A stretch of DNA of 17,744 nucleotides from the NCBI GenBank assembly GCA_002292925.1, contig DBCF01000167.1, forward strand, positions 1 through 17,744, given 5' to 3'. The DNA is from Roseiflexaceae bacterium UBA965 (GTDB lineage Bacteria; Chloroflexota; Chloroflexia; Chloroflexales; Roseiflexaceae). The position numbers and the translations under genes are program-made. Positions within the stretch are counted from its first letter, which is position 1, and each line of letters starts with the position of its first letter. The notes below the pieces were generated by a model. It ran no database searches, was not told the origin of the DNA, and worked only from the letters and a program-made list of their open reading frames with translations. Positions 7,864 through 15,177 of this stretch are shown piece by piece.

Positions 7864-8634
7864 ATGTTAGTAGACATAAAAAATATTACCTGTTCCTATA
7901 AAAATCATATTGCGCTCACCGATGTATCACTCAGTGCCGATGCTGGAGAAATCATCGTCTGTATTGGCCCCAATGGTGCCGGCAAAAGCACCTTGATTCG
8001 GGCGATTGCTGCCACAATCCCCCTGCAAAATGGCCACATTCATGTCGACAATCACGAAATCAGCCAATTAGCTGCGTCCCAACGGGCGCAATTGATTGCC
8101 GTGGTACCCCAAACGGTGATTATGCCGGCAGGATTTACGGTGCGTGAAGTAGTGGCGATGGCTCGTTACGCCTTTCACCCGTGGTATCAGCATCACACTG
8201 GACACGATGACCAAATTATCAGCTATGCCATGGCACAGGCGGGTGTTGCGCACTTTGCTGATACCCCTGCCAATCAATTGTCGGGTGGCGAGCAACAACG
8301 GGTGGCCTTTGCCCGGGCTATCGCGCAACAGCCCAAGGTACTCCTACTTGACGAAACAACTGCTCACCTCGATCTGCACCACCAGCACGCCATCATCAAC
8401 TGCATCAAAGCACTCGCGCAGTGCGGGGTGCTGGTGATTGCCGCCATGCACGACATCAATCTCGCCGCCTCGTTTGCCACGCGCGTCTGTGTGCTCCAAA
8501 AAGGGCATTTGTTGGCCGATGGTGCGCCTGCAACCGTCCTCAATCAATCATTCCTCGAACAGGTGTATCAGACGCCCCTCAAAGTAGTACCACAAGCCGA
8601 CCACCCCACTCCCCTCTTTTTGCTCCAGCATTAG
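7864..8634 (+). CDS. btuD: Vitamin B12 ABC transporter ATP-binding protein
   Basis: A 256-residue ATPase of the BtuD/FecE type that drives cobalamin import through BtuC. Walker A GPNGAGKST spans residues 35-43, the Q-loop is Gln83, the signature is LSGGEQQR (139-146), Walker B is LLLDETTAHLD with Glu164 and the switch is His196 (AMHDIN). The usual DEPTAHLD here reads DETTAHLD, a mild variation next to the catalytic Glu. The ATG at 7864 lies two bases after the btuC stop. The same frame stays open upstream to about 7207 across btuC, but that part has no homology and is not used. No cobalamin biosynthesis or corrinoid adenosyltransferase gene is seen next to it. Confidence 0.9.
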   Translation: MLVDIKNITCSYKNHIALTDVSLSADAGEIIVCIGPNGAGKSTLIRAIAATIPLQNGHIHVDNHEISQLAASQRAQLIAVVPQTVIMPAGFTVREVVAMARYAFHPWYQHHTGHDDQIISYAMAQAGVAHFADTPANQLSGGEQQRVAFARAIAQQPKVLLLDETTAHLDLHHQHAIINCIKALAQCGVLVIAAMHDINLAASFATRVCVLQKGHLLADGAPATVLNQSFLEQVYQTPLKVVPQADHPTPLFLLQH

Positions 8635-8742
8635 GTGTTGAAAAAACGTAGGGCCCATCCGTGAATATGTGCACATTATGCTATCCGTCGGGCTGGTTTT
8701 CATGCACAAACTAATGTTATTGACATAACTTAAATAAAATGA

Positions 8743-10320
8743 TTAACTACCAAGCACCCGTTTTCCATCAACCCAAGTTTCAATCACCTGCTGTTGGTCA
8801 ATTGGCACCGTAGGATTGTCGTCGATAACTACAAAATCAGCACACAAGCCGCGACGCAAATCACCGTAGCGGTGTTCGGCCTGGAGCGAATAGGCTGCGC
8901 CGGAGGTGTAGGCGTCGATTGCGGTGTGCCAGGCAATTGCTTCTTGGGGGTTAATCACCTCACCACGCCAGGTTTGGCGGGTCACGGCGGCAGCGATACC
9001 TTTGAGTGGGTGGAAGTCAGGGACGACCGGATTATCGCTGCCAAAGGCTAGTACTGCCCCTGCGTCATGTAATGTTTTCCAGGCATGGGCATAGGGCATG
9101 AGCTGGTCGGGGATGCGCGCCACGTCGCTTTCTTCAAACCAGGTGAAAATCGGTTGCACGCCAGCCACAATCCCTAGTTGGGCGCATTGGGCAGCCAACC
9201 CTGGCCGCAGACTTTCGATATGCTCGAGGCGGTGGCGGTGATCATGGCGGGGGTAGGCGGCTAGTACCGTTGCAAGGCAACGTACCGCTTGCGCCACCGC
9301 TTCGTCACCAATCACGTGAATGGCGATTTGGTAGCCTTGGCAATGCGCCCTGGTGAACGCCGCCGTTAAATCGAGGTCGCTATACAGTGGGTAGCCGCGA
9401 TTGCCTGGCTCATCCCGAAAATCGGCACTCATCCAGGCACTGCCGCCACCCAATGTGCCATCCCCGAAAAACTTAATAATCGGCGCCTGTTGCCACGCAT
9501 CGGTGGCAATCAAGTGCTGTCCGGCAAGCCAGGCATTGGCAACAGCCCCATAGCCCATATAGGCCACGCGCAACGTGAGATTCCCTAACTGTTTGGCGTG
9601 TTGCATTACCTCTAGGTCACCAAGGCCGTTGATATGCCCCAAGGCGGCCTCGCCTATTGCCGTAATCCCACGTTTGTGGTATTCGGGCATGGCGCGAGCG
9701 ATGCCACGTTGCCAATCAATGGGTGGTTTTTGTACCACTGCTCGCACGAGTGCGACAGCCGATTCTTCGAGGACGCCGTTCGGTTCGCCGTCCGTATCGC
9801 GCCCAATACGCCCGCCGACGGGATCGGGGGTGTGTGCGGTAATGCCAGCCAATGCCAGCGCCTGACTATTGGCGAGGGCGATATGATTACAGGCCCGGTG
9901 GATGAGCAGTGGGTGATGGGGGAGCATGGCGTCGAGTTCGCGGCGGTGGGGGTGGCGTTGTTCGTGGTAACGCCCTTGGTCGTGCCCAGCACCGATAATC
10001 CATTGGCCATGGATGAGCTGCTGAGCGGCAGTTTCCAGCGTATGCGCTAATTGGGCAAAGCTAGTAACCTGCCACAACGCGGTGCGTTCGGCATGCTCAC
10101 GCACATAACTCAGCAAATGTTGGTGACTATCGACAAAGCCTGGGAGTAATAGGTGGGCGGGATCGACGTGGTGGATGCGGGTCTGGGCCGATGCCAGCGG
10201 CGTGATGTCTGTGGCCTTGCCCACGGCTACGATGATGCCGTGGCTGATGGCGATGCCGCCGTGGCTGATGTGGCCGGTATGCCGGCTATAGAGTCGCGCC
10301 GTAATGATGGTGTCAATCAT
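8743..10320 (-). CDS. YtcJ-like metal-dependent amidohydrolase (amidohydrolase_3 family)
   Basis: A 525-residue enzyme of the amidohydrolase superfamily, YtcJ/NfdA-like branch (PF07969). It has a small N-terminal beta-sandwich, then GFVDSHQHLL with the HxH metal pair, IKFFGDGTLGGGSAWM with the candidate carboxylated Lys, IAIHVIGDEAV, HRLEHIE and the terminal metal Asp in FGSDNPV. The C-terminal sandwich strand is ADFVVIDDNP. Members hydrolyse N-formyl or N-acyl amides and related compounds; the substrate cannot be read here. Length is normal for the family. The ATG at 10320 is preceded by AAGGAAC at proper spacing. It is divergent from the SdpI-like gene. An acetamidase/formamidase lies nearby, so both may belong to amide catabolism, though they are not in one operon. 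Confidence 0.85.
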   Translation of the reverse strand: MIDTIITARLYSRHTGHISHGGIAISHGIIVAVGKATDITPLASAQTRIHHVDPAHLLLPGFVDSHQHLLSYVREHAERTALWQVTSFAQLAHTLETAAQQLIHGQWIIGAGHDQGRYHEQRHPHRRELDAMLPHHPLLIHRACNHIALANSQALALAGITAHTPDPVGGRIGRDTDGEPNGVLEESAVALVRAVVQKPPIDWQRGIARAMPEYHKRGITAIGEAALGHINGLGDLEVMQHAKQLGNLTLRVAYMGYGAVANAWLAGQHLIATDAWQQAPIIKFFGDGTLGGGSAWMSADFRDEPGNRGYPLYSDLDLTAAFTRAHCQGYQIAIHVIGDEAVAQAVRCLATVLAAYPRHDHRHRLEHIESLRPGLAAQCAQLGIVAGVQPIFTWFEESDVARIPDQLMPYAHAWKTLHDAGAVLAFGSDNPVVPDFHPLKGIAAAVTRQTWRGEVINPQEAIAWHTAIDAYTSGAAYSLQAEHRYGDLRRGLCADFVVIDDNPTVPIDQQQVIETWVDGKRVLGS

Positions 10321-10349
10321 TGGCAGTTCCTTTTTGATTGCGCTATACT
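10320..10349 (+). promoter_or_regulatory. Promoter of the SdpI-like gene
   Basis: TTGGCA (10320-10325), 18-bp spacer, TATACT (10344-10349). Both hexamers match consensus at 5 of 6 positions. The predicted start is about 10356, giving a leader of roughly 57 bases. The -35 overlaps the start codon of the divergent amidohydrolase gene. Confidence 0.5.
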
Positions 10350-10412
10350 ATGCAACCGCACCGTTGATTTAATCGTCACGGCAGCACAGTGGCACATACA
10401 TGGGAGGACGCT

Positions 10413-11069
10413 ATGTCACGTTTACGCACTATTTCCCTTGGATTAATTGGTTTGACCATACTTATTAGCGCCTGGTTTTATCCGCAACTCCCCGCCCAAG
10501 TACCGAATCATTGGGATATCAACGGCACGGTTGATGGTTGGCAAACGCCACTCGAAAGTGCGTTGTTTGTCTCGATTATCTGTGTGGTATTCATGACCAT
10601 ATTGTGGATTGCGGGGCGACTCGACCCCCGTCCCAGCATTGTAGCTGCCATCGATTGGGTGGTCGTCATCATGCTACTGTTTTTTGTGGTTTTACAGGTC
10701 ACCATCATGCTGATTGGGACGGGGAATCACATCCCCATGGAACGCATCATTATGCTTGGTATGGCCGGCTTGTTTGCCGGCATCGGCCGGGCTATGCGTG
10801 ACGTCGAACCCAATGGGTTTGTGGGCATTCGCACCTTTTGGACGATGACCAATCCCCAGGTATGGCGCGAAACGCACCTGTTGGCGTATCGCACAATGGT
10901 AATCAGCGCACTGATTACCATTGTGGTGGCTTGTTTGCCTATTCCGCCAGCATGGTTGTTTGGTGCTGGGGTGAGTAGCATCTTGATTGGCGTCTTTTGG
11001 CCAATGATTTTTGCCTACCGTCGTTATCACCAACTTACGGACGGAACGTCGCCGTCAAGCCGTTCGTAA
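10413..11069 (+). CDS. SdpI/DUF1648-family membrane protein
   Basis: A 218-residue integral membrane protein with about six hydrophobic segments. After the first helix comes the DUF1648 motif YPQLPAQVPNHWDINGTVDGW (residues 23-43), and near 133-157 the SdpI C-terminal motif GIRTFWTMTNPQVWRETH. Bacillus SdpI is an immunity protein and signal transducer for the SdpC toxin, but most family members in other phyla have no known role. No SdpABC-like toxin gene is present here. The ATG 10413 follows GGGAGGA; an ATG eight codons upstream (10389) would place the SD inside the gene. The 3' end overlaps the convergent amidase gene by 35 bases. Confidence 0.8.
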   Translation: MSRLRTISLGLIGLTILISAWFYPQLPAQVPNHWDINGTVDGWQTPLESALFVSIICVVFMTILWIAGRLDPRPSIVAAIDWVVVIMLLFFVVLQVTIMLIGTGNHIPMERIIMLGMAGLFAGIGRAMRDVEPNGFVGIRTFWTMTNPQVWRETHLLAYRTMVISALITIVVACLPIPPAWLFGAGVSSILIGVFWPMIFAYRRYHQLTDGTSPSSRS

Positions 11070-11973
11070 CAAGCACCGATTTGGCGATTTTGCAGGCCAC
11101 GGTATAGGCCGGGTCAAATACATTGCCGATATTGTATTCGATGGCTTGACTCATCAGCACTGCCGCCGTAGTCGCATCTGCACCGCATTCAATGAGCATG
11201 CGGTGCATTTCGCTGGTGGCATGTTGCAACGCTTGGTCAAGTGGGCGAGCGTTGCCAATAGTATATAAATGGGTGGCGTCTTCGGCACGAGGCCAACTAA
11301 TTGGTTGCATCGGTGCCCGGGCAAGGGTGACGGTGACCGCCATGGCTGATTCGACACCGGTGCCGCCGATTTCGCCACACCCTTGGGCCAAGTGTCCATC
11401 ACCAATAAAAAAGAGTGCGCCGGTGACGGCCACTGGAAAATAAATCGTACAGCCGGTAGTCAAAAAGCGATAGTCCATATTGCCACCGTATGGTCCTGAG
11501 GTTGCCGTTGATATTGCTTCACCGCGGCTCGGAGCCACCCCAAAGCAACCCACCATCGGCGCATAGGCGATGGTGAGCGCTTTGCCATGTGTGCCACGAC
11601 TGCGCAGCGTGCTGGTGGTGGCGTCGTAATCCCAGTATTCTTTGGAGAGGTGTGCGCCTGGGGCAATGGGGAGTTCGCGCACATATTCGGGATCAACCAC
11701 ATTCCCCGCCAAGGTGGGGTAGCTCCAGCCGTGACTGCGAAGTGGCGTGAGCGCATCAAACGTGACGGCTAATACGTCACCTGCAGCTACGCCGGCGACA
11801 GCAATCGGGCCACTCATGGGATTGCCACGGGGGGTAATTTCGACATCGTTGCCATCGATACCGTGGGCATCGACACAGGCGATGGTGACAGTGTCGCCAC
11901 TCGCGACGGTTAAGGCGACGGGGTGGGTGCCAATGGTACGGAAATAGTGGCTGGGGCTGAAATTGTGGTGCAT
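11035..11973 (-). CDS. Acetamidase/formamidase (FmdA/AmdA family)
   Basis: A 312-residue beta-rich enzyme of the FmdA_AmdA family (PF03069), which hydrolyses formamide or acetamide to the acid and ammonia. Family segments seen include SGDTVTIACVDAHGIDG near residue 25, SGPIAVAGVAAGDVL near 55, HGW at about 80, and GDGHLAQGCGEIGGTGVE near 190-207, a highly conserved metal-region loop. Length is normal. The ATG at 11973 (MHHNF) lies 7 bases after AAAGG; an upstream ATG at 11979 is too close to that SD. It is divergent from the metal-transport operon. It could supply ammonia from short amides; formamide versus acetamide cannot be decided. Confidence 0.88.
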   Translation of the reverse strand: MHHNFSPSHYFRTIGTHPVALTVASGDTVTIACVDAHGIDGNDVEITPRGNPMSGPIAVAGVAAGDVLAVTFDALTPLRSHGWSYPTLAGNVVDPEYVRELPIAPGAHLSKEYWDYDATTSTLRSRGTHGKALTIAYAPMVGCFGVAPSRGEAISTATSGPYGGNMDYRFLTTGCTIYFPVAVTGALFFIGDGHLAQGCGEIGGTGVESAMAVTVTLARAPMQPISWPRAEDATHLYTIGNARPLDQALQHATSEMHRMLIECGADATTAAVLMSQAIEYNIGNVFDPAYTVACKIAKSVLVTNGLTATFRP

Positions 11974-12002
11974 TAACATTCCTTTAAGTGTTGCTGAATA
12001 CA

Positions 12003-12031
12003 TTGACACATTGTACTCTGGGTTTTATACT
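12003..12031 (+). promoter_or_regulatory. Consensus promoter of the MgtE_N/NRAMP operon
   Basis: TTGACA (12003-12008), a 17-bp spacer and TATACT (12026-12031) make the best promoter in the window. The expected transcript start is at 12038-12039, which coincides with an ATG, so the first ORF on the transcript would be leaderless. A reverse-strand TATAAA overlaps the -10 but has no convincing -35. Confidence 0.65.
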
Positions 12032-12038
12032 TGTACAC

Positions 12039-12080
12039 ATGGACGACGATTATCACTCAGCTCATTTGAATACCTGTTAG
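12039..12080 (+). CDS. Candidate acidic leader peptide MDDDYHSAHLNTC
   Basis: A 13-codon ORF starts exactly where the promoter predicts transcription to begin and stops with TAG at 12078-12080, 26 bases before the leader terminator. Three aspartates follow the start Met. Acidic N-terminal runs are known to weaken ribosomes at low Mg2+, and some Mg2+ transporter leaders (MgtL in Salmonella) exploit this. No SD exists, so translation would have to be leaderless. A short ORF like this can occur by chance, so treat it as a hypothesis only. Confidence 0.25.
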   Translation: MDDDYHSAHLNTC

Positions 12081-12106
12081 CGCACGCACGCCTATGCACG
12101 GGAATA

Positions 12107-12139
12107 ACCCGCATGCAGACGCATGCGGGTGTTTTTATT
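12107..12139 (+). terminator. Leader terminator/attenuator before the MgtE_N gene
   Basis: A perfect 10-bp stem ACCCGCATGC / GCATGCGGGT (12107-12116 and 12121-12130), loop AGAC, is followed by GTTTTTATT. It lies downstream of the operon promoter and upstream of the first long gene, so it can only act as an attenuator or decide readthrough. Competing folds exist: CGGG (12099-12102) with CCCG (12108-12111), flanked by TGCA/TGCA, and ACGCCTATGC (12088-12097) with the 3' arm (8 of 10 pairs). Confidence 0.8.
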
Positions 12140-12158
12140 GCATACCCCGAGGTGTGGC

Positions 12159-13415
12159 ATGCTGTTTATTTCGCAATTATTACATTTGCCGGTCAAAGCA
12201 CGTGACGGTGGTGATGTGGGTCGCATCATCGACATCATGGTGCGTATTGATGACCGCAGCTATCCCCCCATTGGGGGCATTATTGTTTCTGACCGCCGGC
12301 GGACGTTTTTTATACCGGCCTCGCACCTTGCAGAAATCACCCTGCATACGATTCAGCTCAATACCACCCAAATCAATCTCGAGCGCTTTATGCGTCGCGA
12401 CGGCGAAGTATTGCTCAACAAAGACGTACTCGACCACCAAATCATCGATATCAACGGTCGGCGAATTGTGCGGGTCAACGACATCCAAATGGCGTTAATT
12501 GATCACGATTATTGTGTGGTGGGTGTCGATGTCAGTCCGCAAGCGTTGCTCCGCCGCCTCGCCCCCCGCTCCGCCTCGCCCCACATCATCGGACGGCAAG
12601 TGATTAGTTGGGCCGACGCCCAGTATTTGGCGAGTGCGGCGCCAGTGCAACTCAAAGTTTCGTACAATCGCTTGTCCGAATTAAGCGCTGTCGATTTGGC
12701 GCGTATCGTCGATGCCTTGTCATACCGTGAAAGCGCCGAAATCGTGGCGGCCCTCGACGACGAAACCGCTGCTGAAACCCTTGAAGAAGTCTCTGACGAG
12801 CGCTTGGTTGATTTGCTCGAGGGTATGGACCAAGAGCGCGCCGCCGATATTTTGGAAGAAATGACCCCCAATGCCGCGGCCGATTTGCTCGAAGACCTCG
12901 ACGCCGAAGTAGCCAAACAAATCCTCGCCCGCATGGAACCCGAAGAAGCCGAAGATGTCAAAGAATTGCTGGCCTATGCCGAAGACTCGGTAGGGCGGAG
13001 CATGATGACCGACCTCGTGCTGGCCTTCCCCGATGATACGGTGGCCGATGTGATTGCCGGGCTACGGGCCCGCCACGAACTCCCCGACCCCTTGACTGAA
13101 ATTTATATCGTCGAACATTCCGATCATGATTCACTGCAACACATCGGTTCATCACTGGTGGGTATCGTACGTTTACCTAAATTACTCGTGAGTCACGCCG
13201 ATACGCCGATGCACGAAATTCTGGAAGAAGTGCCATCCATTCACGCCAGCGACCCATCTGAAATCGCTGCCCGGGTACTCGGCGAATACAATCTCACGGC
13301 AGTGCCTGTCATCGACGATGACGGAGCATTGGTGGGTGCGGTGAGTGTTGATGACGCCTTGGCCGAATTATTGCCCGATATTTGGCATCGTCGTGGTGCA
13401 CGCAACTTTGGCTAG
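12159..13415 (+). CDS. Soluble PRC-barrel / MgtE_N / CBS-pair protein, probable divalent-metal sensor
   Basis: A 418-residue protein with no membrane segment. Residues 1-75 look like a PRC barrel (LPVKARDGGDVGRIIDIMVR), with a second such unit to about 140 (LLNKDVLDHQIIDINGRRIV). Residues about 160-275 form an acidic MgtE N-domain of repeated alpha-hairpins (RLVDLLEGMDQERAADILEE, LLEDLDAEVAKQILARMEP). Residues about 275-415 are a CBS pair (DDTVADVIAGL; LTAVPVIDDDGALVGAVSVDDAL). In MgtE channels the N and CBS domains bind Mg2+ and gate the pore; here the pore is absent and an NRAMP gene follows 38 bases later. I infer a Mg2+-sensing partner or regulator. ATG 12159 has GAGGTG at good spacing; the frame also opens at 12123, inside the terminator, which lacks an SD. 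Confidence 0.85.
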   Translation: MLFISQLLHLPVKARDGGDVGRIIDIMVRIDDRSYPPIGGIIVSDRRRTFFIPASHLAEITLHTIQLNTTQINLERFMRRDGEVLLNKDVLDHQIIDINGRRIVRVNDIQMALIDHDYCVVGVDVSPQALLRRLAPRSASPHIIGRQVISWADAQYLASAAPVQLKVSYNRLSELSAVDLARIVDALSYRESAEIVAALDDETAAETLEEVSDERLVDLLEGMDQERAADILEEMTPNAAADLLEDLDAEVAKQILARMEPEEAEDVKELLAYAEDSVGRSMMTDLVLAFPDDTVADVIAGLRARHELPDPLTEIYIVEHSDHDSLQHIGSSLVGIVRLPKLLVSHADTPMHEILEEVPSIHASDPSEIAARVLGEYNLTAVPVIDDDGALVGAVSVDDALAELLPDIWHRRGARNFG

Positions 13416-13453
13416 ACGCTGGGATTCGGTTTTTTGTAACACGAGGTGCCTCC

Positions 13454-14737
13454 ATGTCAACGCCCGCCGTCCTTCCGCTCCATCGCCGCTTGTTGCGTTA
13501 TTTACGCCGGTCGTGGTGGCCCTATATTTTGGCGATTGGCCCAGGAATGTTGGCGGCGAGTGCTGGTAATGATGCCGGTGGTATCGCCACGTACGCTTCG
13601 GCTGGGGCCGCCTATGGCTATTCGTTGCTGTGGATAATGGTGCTGATTACCGTGGCAGTGGCGATTGTCCAAGAGATGTCAGCGCGCCTCGGCGCAGTCA
13701 CCGGCAAAGGCTTCGCTGATCTCGTACGGGAAAACTTCCCCATTCGCATGACCGCCTTTATTATGCTCACCCTGCTTTTGGCGAATACGGGCATTATTGT
13801 GTCGGAATTTGTGGGGATTGCCGCTGCCGCCGAATTATTTGGGGTCAGTCGCTATGTGGCGGTGCCCTTCGCCGCATTTTTAATGTGGTTTGTGATTACC
13901 CGGGGCAGCTACGACCGCGTCGAGCAGTTTTTGCTGGTACTGAGTGCCGTCTTTTTGGCGTATGTAGCCTCAGCAATAATGGTAAAACCCGATCCCCAAG
14001 AGATTTTGGCGGGGTTGCAACCCGTGTTGCATGGTGATAGCGCCCACATCAAAATCATTGTGGCCTTGGTGGGTACTACTATTTCACCCTACATGCAACT
14101 CTATGTGCAATCTTCGGTAGTCGAAAAAGGGGTCAGTATCGGTGAATTCCGCTACACCCGTGTCGACGTCTTTGTCGGTACTTTGCTGGCTGGGATTGTG
14201 GCGACCTGTATCATCATCGCTACCGCCGCCACCTTGCATCCCCAAGGGATCGTAATTGAAACCGCTGCTGATGCGGCGATGGCACTAGCCCCAATTGCGG
14301 GCACGTATGCCACCGAATTGTTTGGGATTGGACTGCTTGGGGCTTCGCTCCTCGCCGCCGGGATTTTGCCGTTGTCAACGACGTACATGCTCAGTGAATC
14401 GCTGGGATTCGAGCGGGGGGTATCACGTAGCTGGCAAGAGGCTCCGGTGTTTATGGGCGTCTTTACCGTGCTGATTGCCTTTGGGGCAGTGATTGCACTC
14501 ATCCCAGGTCTGCCGCTGATTAGCGTGCTGGTGGGCGTCTATGTCATCAACGGCTTGTTGTTGCCTATCGAGTTACTGGCCATCGTGTCGTTGATTAACA
14601 ACAAAGAAATCATGGGCAACTACGTCAATGGCCGCTTCCATAATATTTTGGTGTGGACGATTGTCGGTGCCGTAAGTCTGTTGTCACTCATCTATATCGG
14701 CTGGCAATTGTTTGAGTGGGTGATGCCGGCTAAATAA
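13454..14737 (+). CDS. NRAMP-family divalent metal transporter with non-canonical metal site (probable Mg2+-type)
   Basis: A 427-residue polytopic protein (about 11 helices) of the NRAMP/SLC11 family, importing divalent metal with or without protons. The start of helix 1 reads GPGMLAASAGNDAGGIATY, so the usual DPGN metal motif is D40-A-G-G43. Helix 6 reads VGTTISPYMQLYVQSS, so the usual Met-Pro-His is S211-P-Y213. The Met thiolate that selects Mn2+/Fe2+ over Mg2+/Ca2+ is thus missing. Family members lacking it (NRMT-type, described in Clostridium and Eggerthella) carry Mg2+. The upstream MgtE_N/CBS gene points the same way. ATG 13454 follows GAGGTG; an upstream ATG at 13382 overlaps the previous gene and lacks an SD. 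A strong inverted repeat ends the operon. Confidence 0.85.
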   Translation: MSTPAVLPLHRRLLRYLRRSWWPYILAIGPGMLAASAGNDAGGIATYASAGAAYGYSLLWIMVLITVAVAIVQEMSARLGAVTGKGFADLVRENFPIRMTAFIMLTLLLANTGIIVSEFVGIAAAAELFGVSRYVAVPFAAFLMWFVITRGSYDRVEQFLLVLSAVFLAYVASAIMVKPDPQEILAGLQPVLHGDSAHIKIIVALVGTTISPYMQLYVQSSVVEKGVSIGEFRYTRVDVFVGTLLAGIVATCIIIATAATLHPQGIVIETAADAAMALAPIAGTYATELFGIGLLGASLLAAGILPLSTTYMLSESLGFERGVSRSWQEAPVFMGVFTVLIAFGAVIALIPGLPLISVLVGVYVINGLLLPIELLAIVSLINNKEIMGNYVNGRFHNILVWTIVGAVSLLSLIYIGWQLFEWVMPAK

Positions 14738-14748
14738 GTGCGCAAAAC

Positions 14749-14787
14749 GACAACGCCGGTGCGTCATTATGACGCACCGGCGTTGTC
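14749..14787. terminator. Bidirectional terminator-like perfect inverted repeat
   Basis: Two perfect 19-base arms (14749-14767 and 14769-14787, beginning GACAACGCC) flank a single central T. As RNA this is a hairpin of about 18 bp with loop TTA. It lies between the convergent NRAMP and ferredoxin genes. On the minus strand it is followed by GTTTTG, giving a modest U-tract; on the plus strand there is none. It probably ends transcripts from both sides. Confidence 0.65.
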
Positions 14788-14799
14788 ACATACCGAAGA

Positions 14800-15177
14800 T
14801 TATTTCGGGAACACCGATTTGTCGACAAACAAGGCTTCGGGTTCGACCACATCGGCACAACGAGGGCCGGTATCGCTCCAGTCGGGCATCGTTTGTAGGG
14901 TCACTTGAGGGGTAATGGTCATGTCATGGTCGACAACGATTTGGCAAGCGAGCCGGTATTGCCCCAAAAACGTCCGATCTTTGAGCTTGGTGTGTTCTGG
15001 TTCGGTCATGGTGGTGGGCTCGCCAGCGTGGAATTCAACGCGGCACGACGTGCACTTCGATTGCCCGCCACAGCGATGCCCAATCGAGACGCCGGCGTCT
15101 TCGATGGCATTGACAAGCCGGGGGCCAGCCGCCACTTCGATTTGTTGGTTGGTTGGCATAATGGTAATCGTTGGCAT
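14800..15177 (-). CDS. [2Fe-2S] ferredoxin
   Basis: A 125-residue ferredoxin. The cluster cysteines are Cys36, Cys42, Cys45 (RCGGQSKCTSCRVEF) and Cys78 (YRLACQIVV), i.e. C-x5-C-x2-C-x32-C, the spacing of the adrenodoxin or bacterial Fdx type, in contrast to the plant C-x4-C-x2-C. A tail of about 35 residues after the fold has no recognisable domain. The ATG touches the MFS stop directly (TAAATG), with AAGGAAG in the MFS 3' end, so translation is coupled. It should serve as a one-electron carrier in the cytoplasm, but no reductase or oxygenase partner is encoded nearby. The strong inverted repeat follows the stop. Confidence 0.88.
   Translation of the reverse strand: MPTITIMPTNQQIEVAAGPRLVNAIEDAGVSIGHRCGGQSKCTSCRVEFHAGEPTTMTEPEHTKLKDRTFLGQYRLACQIVVDHDMTITPQVTLQTMPDWSDTGPRCADVVEPEALFVDKSVFPK

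Noticed and set aside
8635..8742. Terminator between btuD and the amidohydrolase
   Set aside because: Only weak stems (GTTAT/ATAAC, GCCC/GGGC) without a matching U-tract are seen; none was strong enough to list.
8720..8748. TTGACA near the end of the amidohydrolase gene as a plus-strand promoter
   Set aside because: No acceptable -10 lies 16-18 bases downstream, and it would face into the 3' end of a convergent gene.
10413..11069. Toxin-immunity locus of the Sdp type
   Set aside because: Only the SdpI-like gene is present; no SdpA, SdpB, SdpC or SdpR-like neighbours are found.
12032..12140. M-box or yybP-ykoY metal riboswitch before the MgtE_N/NRAMP operon
   Set aside because: The leader is too short for an M-box and the conserved cores of both classes are not visible.
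12123..12158. A longer N-terminus of the MgtE_N protein beginning at 12123
   Set aside because: It would start within the terminator stem, has no Shine-Dalgarno site and adds a nondescript 12 residues. ATG 12159 has GAGGTG at good spacing.
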